Positions 33,612-40,791 of a stretch of DNA of 64,000 nucleotides are shown piece by piece (position 1 is the stretch's first letter; the number at the start of each line of letters is the position of its first letter). The position numbers and the translations under genes are program-made. The notes below the pieces were generated by a model. It saw only the letters and a list, made by a program, of their open reading frames with translations, did not search any database and had not been told where the DNA came from. The DNA is from JAIWNK01 sp964453115 (GTDB lineage Bacteria > Chloroflexota > Anaerolineae > Anaerolineales > Anaerolineaceae): assembly GCA_964453115.1 (NCBI GenBank), contig CAYVRT010000018.1, positions 16,662 to 80,661 on the forward strand, given 5' to 3'.

Positions 33612-34874
33612 TCATTTTATCGGATCGTTAACCCGCCCCAGGAAGAGAATCTGCCCACTTGGAATGTCATAAATCGCAAACAAGAAGGGGCGATCAAAGC
33701 GCAAATCTACCGGCTCTTCAGGCAACATGGCCGAAGTTTCGGCAAAGGTGATGCCGGTGGCAGCAGCCGCCTCGGTGCCTTTTTCGGTACAGGAGATAAA
33801 CGCCTTGTGAATCACATCCGAAATCTTCAAATCCCGTGCGCCTGTGATGCCTGAAAAATCGGCCTCATCCTCAAAGGCAACCTGCATGCCCAGGGCCTGC
33901 AAAGCCTGCTTGACCGAAGCGGCGCTGCTGAACTCAAAGCGCGGCAGATACAGCCGGGCCTCACCGCTTTGCAATTCAGCCTGCAAACCAGCAAAGGTCT
34001 CAGCATCCAGCCCGGCCTCAAACGCTGCCAGGTTTCCCGCTGCCGGCATCATCACCAGCATTGCCAGGTTCCCCCCCTCATACGGAATCTGCACCATCGT
34101 CAGGTCATCCTGCAAGGCATAGGCATAGCGCCCCTGCCGTTGCATCGTCGGCACCTCAACCATACTGCCATCCAGCCGGTAGAAAGGCGCTGGCGCAGTC
34201 TGGTCTTCCTCAAACGCATCCATCCAGGGCGCATAGAAGTAAATTGCATTGGCAAGCACCAGGCGCGTATCATTCTGCACACTGCCCGGCGGCAGCAAGT
34301 CGCGGATGCGTTTTTCGGTTCGGTCGCTGACCCAATCGTTGATTGCCGCACGCGCTGCTTCCGGATCTTTGCGGTAATCCACCGTATAGATGCCCGCCCC
34401 ATACTGCTCTGCCAGCAAATCCAGAAAAGCATCCTGGAAAGCATAGTCCTTCTGCCCCCACAACGAATTGGCGACATCCAACCGCATCTCCCGAATGGGC
34501 TTCCCATCCGCATCATAGATGCGGCGCGCCAGTTCCGTTTCCAGCCCATTCATGGCCGGGTGAAAGAGCTGCGGGTCACCAAAGCGTGCCACCTGTGCCA
34601 GCTCGGCCTGCGTCTCTGTGCGCGCTCCGGCATAGGCCATTGCCAATGCTGTTGAAATGCTGTAGGGTGAAAAGAGAAAGTTGCCTTCCGCCCGCCATTG
34701 ACGATACAGCTCAAAGGCAAATGCATTGTTGCGGTTTGCCTGCGCCTTCACAGCCGTCAGTTCCGCCCCAACCTGACGGCTGTGATTCGACTTTACCAGC
34801 GTTGCCGCCCCCAACCCAAAAGGCTGACAGGCAGCACACAACAAGCCCAACAAAACGCTCCACCAACGCTTCAT
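33612..34874 (-). CDS. Serpin family serine-protease inhibitor, lipoprotein form
   Basis: A 420-residue serpin. The signal ends with LLCAACQ, so it may be a lipoprotein. The serpin core is complete: NNAFAFELYRQWRAEGNFLFSPYSISTALAMAYAG, then the shutter, and the C-terminal signature FDRPFLFAIYDIPSGQILFLGRVNDP. The reactive-loop hinge EKGTEAAAAT (about residues 364-373) has the small, unbranched residues needed for loop insertion, so it should be an inhibitor. The loop that follows (GITFAETSAMLPEEP) seems about five residues longer than in alpha-1-antitrypsin, so the P1 residue is uncertain. The target protease is unknown. Start at 34874 follows GGAGG. Confidence 0.92.
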   Translation of the reverse strand: MKRWWSVLLGLLCAACQPFGLGAATLVKSNHSRQVGAELTAVKAQANRNNAFAFELYRQWRAEGNFLFSPYSISTALAMAYAGARTETQAELAQVARFGDPQLFHPAMNGLETELARRIYDADGKPIREMRLDVANSLWGQKDYAFQDAFLDLLAEQYGAGIYTVDYRKDPEAARAAINDWVSDRTEKRIRDLLPPGSVQNDTRLVLANAIYFYAPWMDAFEEDQTAPAPFYRLDGSMVEVPTMQRQGRYAYALQDDLTMVQIPYEGGNLAMLVMMPAAGNLAAFEAGLDAETFAGLQAELQSGEARLYLPRFEFSSAASVKQALQALGMQVAFEDEADFSGITGARDLKISDVIHKAFISCTEKGTEAAAATGITFAETSAMLPEEPVDLRFDRPFLFAIYDIPSGQILFLGRVNDPIK

Positions 34875-34931
34875 CTTATTCCTCCAAAGAATCAGTCTGG
34901 CCTCAAGACGTCGCATTGGCGGTCAAAGTTC

Positions 34932-36773
34932 CTATTCCACCGTCACCGATTTCGCCAGGTTGCGCGGCTGATCCACATCCAGGCCGCGCAGGGCAGCAAT
35001 GTGATAGGCGAACATCTGCAATGGCAACACCGTCACCACCGGGCTGAGCAACCATGGCACGGATGGCACCCAAAAGACCCGGTCTGCCAGCGTCGCAATC
35101 CGTTCGTCGCCCTCCGTAGCCACCGCTACCACAATTCCGCCACGCGCCTTCACCTGTTCAATCTGACTGATCATCTTCTCATACCAGGGGTCTTGTGTAG
35201 CAATTGCCACAACCGGCAAGTCACGATCCACCAGTGCAATTGGGCCATGTTTCATCTCACCGGCCGGGTAAGCCTCGGCATGAATGTAGGAAATCTCTTT
35301 CAGCTTCAGCGCACCCTCATAGGCAATCGGCATATTGATGCCGCGCCCCAGATAAAGCGCCGAACGCATTTCTTTCAGCGCCTGTGCGATATTGATCACT
35401 TCCGCTTCGCGATCCAGACAGCGCCCAACCAGGTCGGGGATCTTGCCCAGGTCTTTGACGCGCTTACGCCGCTCGGTCTCCGAAAGCGTGCCGCGCAGTT
35501 CACCGAGCAGCAACGCCAGCATGTACAGATCCACGATTGGCGCCGTAAAAGCCTTGGTGGAAGCCACACCAATCTCCGGGCCGGTCTGCATGGAGATGGA
35601 GCCATTTGCCAGGCGCATGGCCTGCGAACCAATGGCATTGACAATGGACCATAATTGCGCCCCTTTAGCGCGCGCCTCTTCCATTGCTGCGAGCGTGTCT
35701 GCCGTCTCCCCCGATTGGCTGATTGCCAGCACCACAGTGCGTTCGTTCACCAACGGGTCGCGATAGCGAAATTCGGAAGCAATATCCACCTCAACGGGCA
35801 GGCGCGCCAGCGCTTCAATGAGCACTTTGCCAACCATGCCAGCATAGGCTGCGGTGCCGCAGCCCGTGATAACGATCCGTTCAATCGCACGCGCCTGCTC
35901 CTCATTCAGGTTCAGTTGCGGTAGTCGCACCCGTCCCTGTTTAAAGTCCACCCGTCCAGCCAGCGTATCAGTCAAAGAACGCACCTGCTCATGAATTTCT
36001 TTCTGCATAAAGTGCCGATATTCGCCCTTCTCCGCCGCCACCGGGTCCCAGGCAACGCTATGCATCGCAAGTTGCACCGGCCTGCCTTCCAATGTTTGTA
36101 CAATTGCGCCTTGCCGGGTGACAACTGCCATCTGTCGCGATTCCAAAAAGGCCACCTGTCGGGTATGCTCCAAAATAGCCGGAATGTCTGAAGCGATGAA
36201 CATCTCATCCTTGCCAAAGCCAATCACCACCCCACCGGCATTGCCAATCCGCGCAGCGACGATCTTATCTGGCTCGCTGGTAGAGAAAACCACCACACCG
36301 TGCGCCCCGCGCAGCCGCAGCAGCGCATGGCGCACCGCCTGCACCAGGTCGCCATCCACCGCCAAAAAACGCTCAATCAAATGTACAATCGTCTCCGTGT
36401 CCGTATCGGACTTAAAGACCGTTCCCTCAGCCGTCAATTCTTCGCGCAATTCCAGGTAGTTTTCAACAATGCCATTATGCACCACCACCACTTCTCCGGC
36501 TGCCCCGAGGTGCGGGTGCGCATTGCGCGCCGATGGCTCACCATGTGTTGCCCAGCGCGTATGCCCAATCCCCAACCTACCGCTCAGCGGTTGCTGCCGC
36601 ACAAGCTCAGCCAGCCGTTCCAGTTTACCCACCTCGCGGCGCAATTCAATCTTTCCATCCTGCAAGACCGCCACGCCCGCCGAATCATAGCCACGATATT
36701 CCAGCCGGCGTAATCCATTCAGAATAATCGGTGTCGCATCCTGCTCACCGATATAACCAACAATCCCACACAT
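34932..36773 (-). CDS. glmS: Glutamine--fructose-6-phosphate aminotransferase
   Basis: A 613-residue GlmS, making glucosamine-6-phosphate for cell-wall and glycan precursors. It starts MCGIVGYIGEQ, where Cys2 after Met removal is the glutaminase nucleophile. HTRWATHGEPS, then HNGIVENY and two SIS domains (GCGTAAYAGMVG and ISQSGETADTLAAM) follow, ending in the family signature PRNLAKSVTVE. The ATG at 36773 has AGGAG 5 nt upstream; longer readings would only enter the leader. A ribozyme-like leader lies directly upstream and would give feedback by the product. Confidence 0.97.
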   Translation of the reverse strand: MCGIVGYIGEQDATPIILNGLRRLEYRGYDSAGVAVLQDGKIELRREVGKLERLAELVRQQPLSGRLGIGHTRWATHGEPSARNAHPHLGAAGEVVVVHNGIVENYLELREELTAEGTVFKSDTDTETIVHLIERFLAVDGDLVQAVRHALLRLRGAHGVVVFSTSEPDKIVAARIGNAGGVVIGFGKDEMFIASDIPAILEHTRQVAFLESRQMAVVTRQGAIVQTLEGRPVQLAMHSVAWDPVAAEKGEYRHFMQKEIHEQVRSLTDTLAGRVDFKQGRVRLPQLNLNEEQARAIERIVITGCGTAAYAGMVGKVLIEALARLPVEVDIASEFRYRDPLVNERTVVLAISQSGETADTLAAMEEARAKGAQLWSIVNAIGSQAMRLANGSISMQTGPEIGVASTKAFTAPIVDLYMLALLLGELRGTLSETERRKRVKDLGKIPDLVGRCLDREAEVINIAQALKEMRSALYLGRGINMPIAYEGALKLKEISYIHAEAYPAGEMKHGPIALVDRDLPVVAIATQDPWYEKMISQIEQVKARGGIVVAVATEGDERIATLADRVFWVPSVPWLLSPVVTVLPLQMFAYHIAALRGLDVDQPRNLAKSVTVE

Positions 36774-36865
36774 TGCTGCTCCTTTTTTTATCCTACGATG
36801 ACGCACACACCACCCCGGTAAAAAAACCGGCATAGTTTCCACAACAAATGAACGATTGGGAGACA

Positions 36866-36995
36866 GGCCCTGTGGCCCGGAGGGCTTCCGCTGATCTTTC
36901 GATTTTCCAAACCTTCCGGTTTGTTAACCCTGCCCCGCGGCAGGGAACCCTCGTCCTCGTCACACAAGCCTTTCCCCCAGCCTGTGCCATGCGCT
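36866..36995 (-). ncRNA. Probable glmS ribozyme (divergent) in the glmS leader
   Basis: Upstream of glmS the minus strand reads A-GCGC (cleavage expected at 36995/36994). A stem GCACAGGC (36980-36987) follows with GCUUGUGU (36962-36969), loop UGGGGGAAAG, then GACGAGG (36955-36961), the fixed segment of the glmS ribozyme core. GAGGG (36948-36952) pairs with CCCUC (36880-36884). Between them come AUCGAA and GCGG-AAG, close to the family's AUCGAA and GGCGG-UG. A short GGCC/GGCC stem follows. It departs from consensus in GCGCA for GCGCC and AGCGG for GGCGG. An extra two-hairpin insertion of about 34 nt sits before AUCGAA. The match is by eye to known glmS ribozymes, not by a covariance model. Confidence 0.72.
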
Positions 36996-37032
36996 GCTCT
37001 CTCCAAACCTGACGACACCCAAACCTCCTTCC

Positions 37033-37049
37033 TGCTCCAGAATGGAGCA
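37033..37049. promoter_or_regulatory. 17-bp palindrome between divergent promoters
   Basis: TGCTCC-N5-GGAGCA lies 3-9 nt downstream of the glmS -10 box and 27 nt upstream of the -10 of the lipoprotein gene. It could be an operator or a hairpin at the 5' end of the glmS transcript. Confidence 0.4.
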
Positions 37050-37055
37050 ATTATA
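37050..37055 (-). promoter_or_regulatory. -10 box of glmS
   Basis: Minus-strand TATAAT in GCGGGTATAATTG. Transcription from about 37043 gives a leader of about 270 nt that contains the ribozyme-like region. Confidence 0.6.
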
Positions 37056-37076
37056 CCCGCAAAGGCTCAAAGGTTG

Positions 37077-37082
37077 TATAAT
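37077..37082 (+). promoter_or_regulatory. -10 box of the 37.1-kb lipoprotein gene, likely leaderless
   Basis: TATAAT ends 6 nt before the ATG at 37089, leaving no room for a ribosome binding site. It overlaps the region where the -35 of the divergent glmS promoter should lie, so the two promoters may compete. Confidence 0.55.
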
Positions 37083-37088
37083 TTTACC

Positions 37089-37667
37089 ATGCTCAGAATT
37101 ACCCGACTGCTTCTGTTCTGGCTGCTCTTTCCACTCTTACTGAGCGGATGTGCCTCCAATGATCGAAATTTTGATTTTTGGGGATTGGATGCGCCCGATT
37201 TTGATCAATTCACTCTATCCAAGAACCTGAAACAGGTAGAAAATTCGCGCGGCGCACGCTGGCAAATCGCCTATGAAGGCGAACAAAGCAGCACCTTTGA
37301 AGGCAAAATTCGGCATATCTCGGTCAATTACGAGCCGTCCTTCCCCTTCCTGACCCATGATATTTTGGTGACAAGCGGCGATTTTGCCGACCCGCAACGA
37401 GTGGATACCCTGGTAAGCAATCATCACTTTTCCTGGAGCGCCGCCGAGCAGCCCGACGGCAAGATTAACCTGCTGCATGTCGTTGTGTTGGATGCCGGCC
37501 TCTACGATCAATTGATGCAATTGCACACCGATGATTGGGTGCGCATTCGCGGGCGCGAGATTCTAACCATTGAACTTCATCAAAAAGACCGTCTGACGAT
37601 GAGTTGGAGTGATAGCGGCTGCAACACCCTGCTCATTGAAGCCATTCAGTTGCAAGACTCGCCCTGA
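37089..37667 (+). CDS. Lipoprotein of unknown function
   Basis: A 192-residue lipoprotein: basic N-terminus, hydrophobic stretch and lipobox LLSGC (Cys near residue 20). The mature part has DAPDFDQFTLSKNLKQV, SFPFLTHDILVTSGDFADPQ and a C-terminal HQKDRLTMSWSDSGCNTLLI; no known domain is recognised. The start is set by the -10 box 6 nt upstream, since the longer open frame is only leader DNA. It ends 26 nt before sdaAB, which has its own extended -10, so the two are separable. Confidence 0.7.
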   Translation: MLRITRLLLFWLLFPLLLSGCASNDRNFDFWGLDAPDFDQFTLSKNLKQVENSRGARWQIAYEGEQSSTFEGKIRHISVNYEPSFPFLTHDILVTSGDFADPQRVDTLVSNHHFSWSAAEQPDGKINLLHVVVLDAGLYDQLMQLHTDDWVRIRGREILTIELHQKDRLTMSWSDSGCNTLLIEAIQLQDSP

Positions 37668-37676
37668 CCTCAGCCG

Positions 37677-37685
37677 TGCTATAAT
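37677..37685 (+). promoter_or_regulatory. Extended -10 promoter of sdaAB and the long downstream operon
   Basis: TGCTATAAT with the hexamer at 37680-37685. The sdaAB start codon is at 37694, 8 nt further, so the transcript would have no or almost no leader. This is the only clear promoter found before the run of tightly packed genes to 50265. Confidence 0.6.
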
Positions 37686-37693
37686 TACTGGCT

Positions 37694-38377
37694 ATGTCCA
37701 CTGCCCGTCCCATTTCCGTTTTCGAAGTTATCGGCCCCATCATGGTTGGGCCATCCAGCTCGCACACTGCCGGAGCAGTGCGCCTGGGGCTCATTGGGCG
37801 CGCGGCCCTGGGTCAAGCGCCCCAACAGGCGCACCTGCGCCTGCACGGTTCATTTGCCCGCACCGGACGCGGTCACGGCACCCATCTGGCGCTTGTTGCC
37901 GGGCTGCTCGGCCTCTCCCCTGCCGATGAACGCATCCGGCAGAGCTTGCGCCTGGCGCAAGAAACCGGCCTGCACATCTCATTTGATACAATTGACCTGG
38001 GCGAAGAAGCACACCCCAACAGCGTGTGCATGGAATTGCAGGGCCAAGACCAATCCCTTTCCCTCACCGGCGCATCCATTGGCGGCGGCATGGTTGAAAT
38101 CACCGAACTGCAAGGCTATCGCGTGCGGTTTGGCGGCGAACTCGACACCCTGATCCTGATCGCCGATGATCAGCCCGGCACAATCAACACCATCAGCGGC
38201 TGGCTCTCAGGGCACCAAATCAACATTGCCACCCTGCGCGTCAAGCGCAATGCCCGCGGCGGGCAAGCAATCATGATCCTGGAAACCGATCAACCCCTGC
38301 CCGCCCCCCTGACACAAAGCCTGGAATCCCTGCCCTGGGTACATTGGGCGCGCACCATCCCGCGCCTCAAGGAGTGA
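37694..38377 (+). CDS. sdaAB: L-serine dehydratase, beta subunit
   Basis: A 227-residue protein. The first 150 residues carry SVFEVIGPIMVGPSSSHTAGAVR, the beta-domain signature of iron-sulfur serine dehydratases. The C-terminal region (DTLILIADDQPGTINTISGWL onward) is an ACT domain for amino-acid sensing. It deaminates L-serine to pyruvate and ammonia with the alpha subunit encoded next. The two-gene layout is the Gram-positive type, as in Bacillus. The stop is 2 nt from the alpha-subunit ATG, after an AAGGAG within the end of this gene. Confidence 0.95.
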   Translation: MSTARPISVFEVIGPIMVGPSSSHTAGAVRLGLIGRAALGQAPQQAHLRLHGSFARTGRGHGTHLALVAGLLGLSPADERIRQSLRLAQETGLHISFDTIDLGEEAHPNSVCMELQGQDQSLSLTGASIGGGMVEITELQGYRVRFGGELDTLILIADDQPGTINTISGWLSGHQINIATLRVKRNARGGQAIMILETDQPLPAPLTQSLESLPWVHWARTIPRLKE

Positions 38378-38379
38378 GT

Positions 38380-39267
38380 ATGTTTTACAGCCTGGCAGAA
38401 CTGGTGCAAGAAGCACAAAACCGCTCCCTGCCAATCGGGGAGATTGTCCTTGAGGGTGAAATTCGGCTCAGCGGCGAAGCGCGCTCCGCCATCCAGGAGC
38501 GAATGCGCCAACGGCTAGAAGTAATGCGGCGCAGCACAAGCCTGGGGTTGAAAAGCCCCCTGCACTCAATCAGCGGGCTAACCCAGGGCAGCGCGCACCG
38601 CTTTTGGAACTGGCTGGAAAACGGTGCGCAGCCGCTCAGCGGCCCCCTGCTCAGCCGGGCTGTTGCGCTTGCCCTCTCCGTCAGCGAAACCAATGCCTGC
38701 ATGGGCTGCATTGTTGCCACGCCCACTGCCGGCGCGGCCGGCTGCCTGCCCGCTGCCTTGTTCGCCCTGCAAGAGCAACGCGGCTTCAGTGACGACCAAC
38801 TGATTCAAGCACTCTTCAGCGCCGGTGGGGTGGGGATTGTGATCCTCAACCGCGCCCACGTCTCGGGGGCTGCCGGTGGATGCCAGGCCGAAACAGGCAG
38901 CGCTGCCGCCATGACAGCGGCGGCCATCGTCGAACTCCTGGGCGGTAGCCCAATCCAGGCCAGCCACGCTGCGGCCATTGCACTCAAGAACATGCTCGGC
39001 CTGGTCTGTGACCCAATTGGCGGACTGGTCGAATCGCCCTGTACCAAGCGCAACGCAGCTGCCGTTGCACAGGCCATTGTCGCCGCCGACCTGGCACTGG
39101 CAGGCATTGAAAGCCTGATCCCTGCCGATGAGGTGATTGACGCCATGCGCCGGATTGGAAGCCACATGGATGAGCGGCTGCGTGAAACTGCCGAAGGCGG
39201 CCTGGCCGCCACCCCAACCGGTCAGCAACTGTCCCAACACATCTGGAGCAAAAACAATGAACTTTAA
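38380..39267 (+). CDS. sdaAA: L-serine dehydratase, alpha subunit
   Basis: A 295-residue alpha subunit. The iron-sulfur cysteines appear in NACMGCIVATPTAGAAGCLP and later in GLVCDPIGGLVESPCTKRN, matching the [4Fe-4S] ligand positions of the family. ATG at 38380 has AAGGAG upstream. The last 11 nt overlap the start of the AAA ATPase gene (ATGAACTTTAA), so the serine dehydratase genes are translationally tied to the following cluster. The connection is unexpected, since the next genes are not amino-acid enzymes. Confidence 0.95.
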   Translation: MFYSLAELVQEAQNRSLPIGEIVLEGEIRLSGEARSAIQERMRQRLEVMRRSTSLGLKSPLHSISGLTQGSAHRFWNWLENGAQPLSGPLLSRAVALALSVSETNACMGCIVATPTAGAAGCLPAALFALQEQRGFSDDQLIQALFSAGGVGIVILNRAHVSGAAGGCQAETGSAAAMTAAAIVELLGGSPIQASHAAAIALKNMLGLVCDPIGGLVESPCTKRNAAAVAQAIVAADLALAGIESLIPADEVIDAMRRIGSHMDERLRETAEGGLAATPTGQQLSQHIWSKNNEL

Positions 39268-40789
39268 CGATCAGCTCGACATCTACCTGCGCGCCCGTTT
39301 CACCGTCATCCTGGTCGTCACCAGCGAGGAAGAACGATCCCTACAGGCTGTCAAAGAGGTCTGTGAACGGACGCAGCGCCGCGCCCTGGTATGGGACCTG
39401 GCCGATGGCTTCCAATTCCTCACCACACCCAGCGGCAACCTGCCCACCGCTCGTGACCCGCTCACCGCCCTGGAACAAATTGATAAAAGCGATGGCAACA
39501 TCCTTTTCATCCTCAAAGATTTTCACGAGGCCTGGAGCAACCCACAAATCAAACGCAAACTGCGCAACCTGGCGCAACGGCTCAAATTCACCAAAAAATC
39601 CATTCTCATCACTTCCTGCGTCAGCAAAGTGCCGGAAGAACTGAAGGAAGAAATCGTCATCGTCAACTTTCCCCTGCCGCTGGCCGATGACCTGGAAACC
39701 GTGCTGCACAGCCTGACCCAGACCCCGGGCATCAAAGTCAACCTCACCCCCCTGGGGCGCGAAAAACTCGTCCAGGCCGCCCTTGGCCTGACGGCCACCC
39801 AGGCACAGCGCGTCTTTGCCCGGGCAATTGTCAGCGATGGCACACTCGACGACCGCGACATTGATTTGGTAACCGAGGAAAAAAAGCTCATCATCCGCGA
39901 AAGCGAAGCACTGGAATTTTACGCCATTAGCGAAACGCCCGAAAACGTTGGCGGGCTGGGCGTGTTGAAGGAATGGCTGCGGCTGCGCGAACGCGCCTTT
40001 ACCAAGGAAGCGCGCGATTATGGCCTGCCTGCCCCCAAAGGCATCGCCCTGATTGGCATCCCCGGCACCGGCAAAAGCCTGACCGCAAAAATGATTGGCG
40101 GACTGTGGCGGCTGCCACTGCTGCGCCTGGATATTGGCGCCCTCTTCGGCAGCCTGGTGGGCGAATCGGAAGAACGCGCCCGCCGCGCCCTGCACCTGGC
40201 CGAAACGGTTGCCCCTTGCATCGTCTGGATTGATGAGATGGAAAAGGCGCTTGCACATGGCGGGCTGGATAGCGGCACAAGCACGCGCGTTTTCGGCACC
40301 ATCCTGACCTGGATGCAGGAAAAAACTGCCCCCTGTTTCGTCGTCGCCACCGCCAATGACATCAGCAGCCTGCCGCCAGAATTGTTGCGGCGCGGGCGCT
40401 TTGATGAAATCTTCTTCCTCGACCTGCCTGCCCAGGAAGAACGAAAAGAAATCTTCTCCGTTCACCTGCGCAAGCGCAACCGCCTGGTGCAAGATTTCAA
40501 CCTCGATAGCCTGGCCGCCGAAAGCGAAGGCTATGTTGGCGCCGAAATTGAGCAGGCAGTGATTGACGCCATGTACCTGGGCTTCAATGATGGGCGGCGC
40601 GAGTTTACCACTGCCGACATTCTGGCTGCCCTCAAACGGCAGGTGCCACTCTCCGTTTCACAGCGCGAGACGATTGAAAACCTGCGCAACTGGCTGCGCG
40701 AGGGACGCGCCCAATCTGCCTCCTACGCCGAAATTGAGGAGGCCTCAACCCGCTTCGTCCCCTTGCAGCTTGAAATTCGCAAACCCTGA
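39257..40789 (+). CDS. ycf46: Ycf46-like AAA ATPase
   Basis: A 510-residue AAA protein with an N-terminal domain of about 220 residues. NVGGLGVLKEWLRLRERAFTKEARDYGLPAPKG leads into Walker A GIPGTGKSLTAKMIG (about 267-275). Walker B is CIVWIDEMEKALA (about 320). The sensor and arginine-finger region follows in LPPELLRRGRFDEIFFLDLP. These features match Ycf46, an AAA protein of cyanobacteria and red-algal plastids. Ycf46 often lies beside DUF1257 (Ycf35) and DUF2997 genes, as here. AAA proteins remodel or unfold partners using ATP. The true function is unknown. Confidence 0.9.
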   Translation: MNFNDQLDIYLRARFTVILVVTSEEERSLQAVKEVCERTQRRALVWDLADGFQFLTTPSGNLPTARDPLTALEQIDKSDGNILFILKDFHEAWSNPQIKRKLRNLAQRLKFTKKSILITSCVSKVPEELKEEIVIVNFPLPLADDLETVLHSLTQTPGIKVNLTPLGREKLVQAALGLTATQAQRVFARAIVSDGTLDDRDIDLVTEEKKLIIRESEALEFYAISETPENVGGLGVLKEWLRLRERAFTKEARDYGLPAPKGIALIGIPGTGKSLTAKMIGGLWRLPLLRLDIGALFGSLVGESEERARRALHLAETVAPCIVWIDEMEKALAHGGLDSGTSTRVFGTILTWMQEKTAPCFVVATANDISSLPPELLRRGRFDEIFFLDLPAQEERKEIFSVHLRKRNRLVQDFNLDSLAAESEGYVGAEIEQAVIDAMYLGFNDGRREFTTADILAALKRQVPLSVSQRETIENLRNWLREGRAQSASYAEIEEASTRFVPLQLEIRKP

Positions 40790-40791
40790 CC

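Noticed and set aside
39341..40492. 383-residue open frame antisense to the Ycf46 gene
   Set aside because: It lies wholly within a well-supported AAA gene and is a GC-driven shadow.
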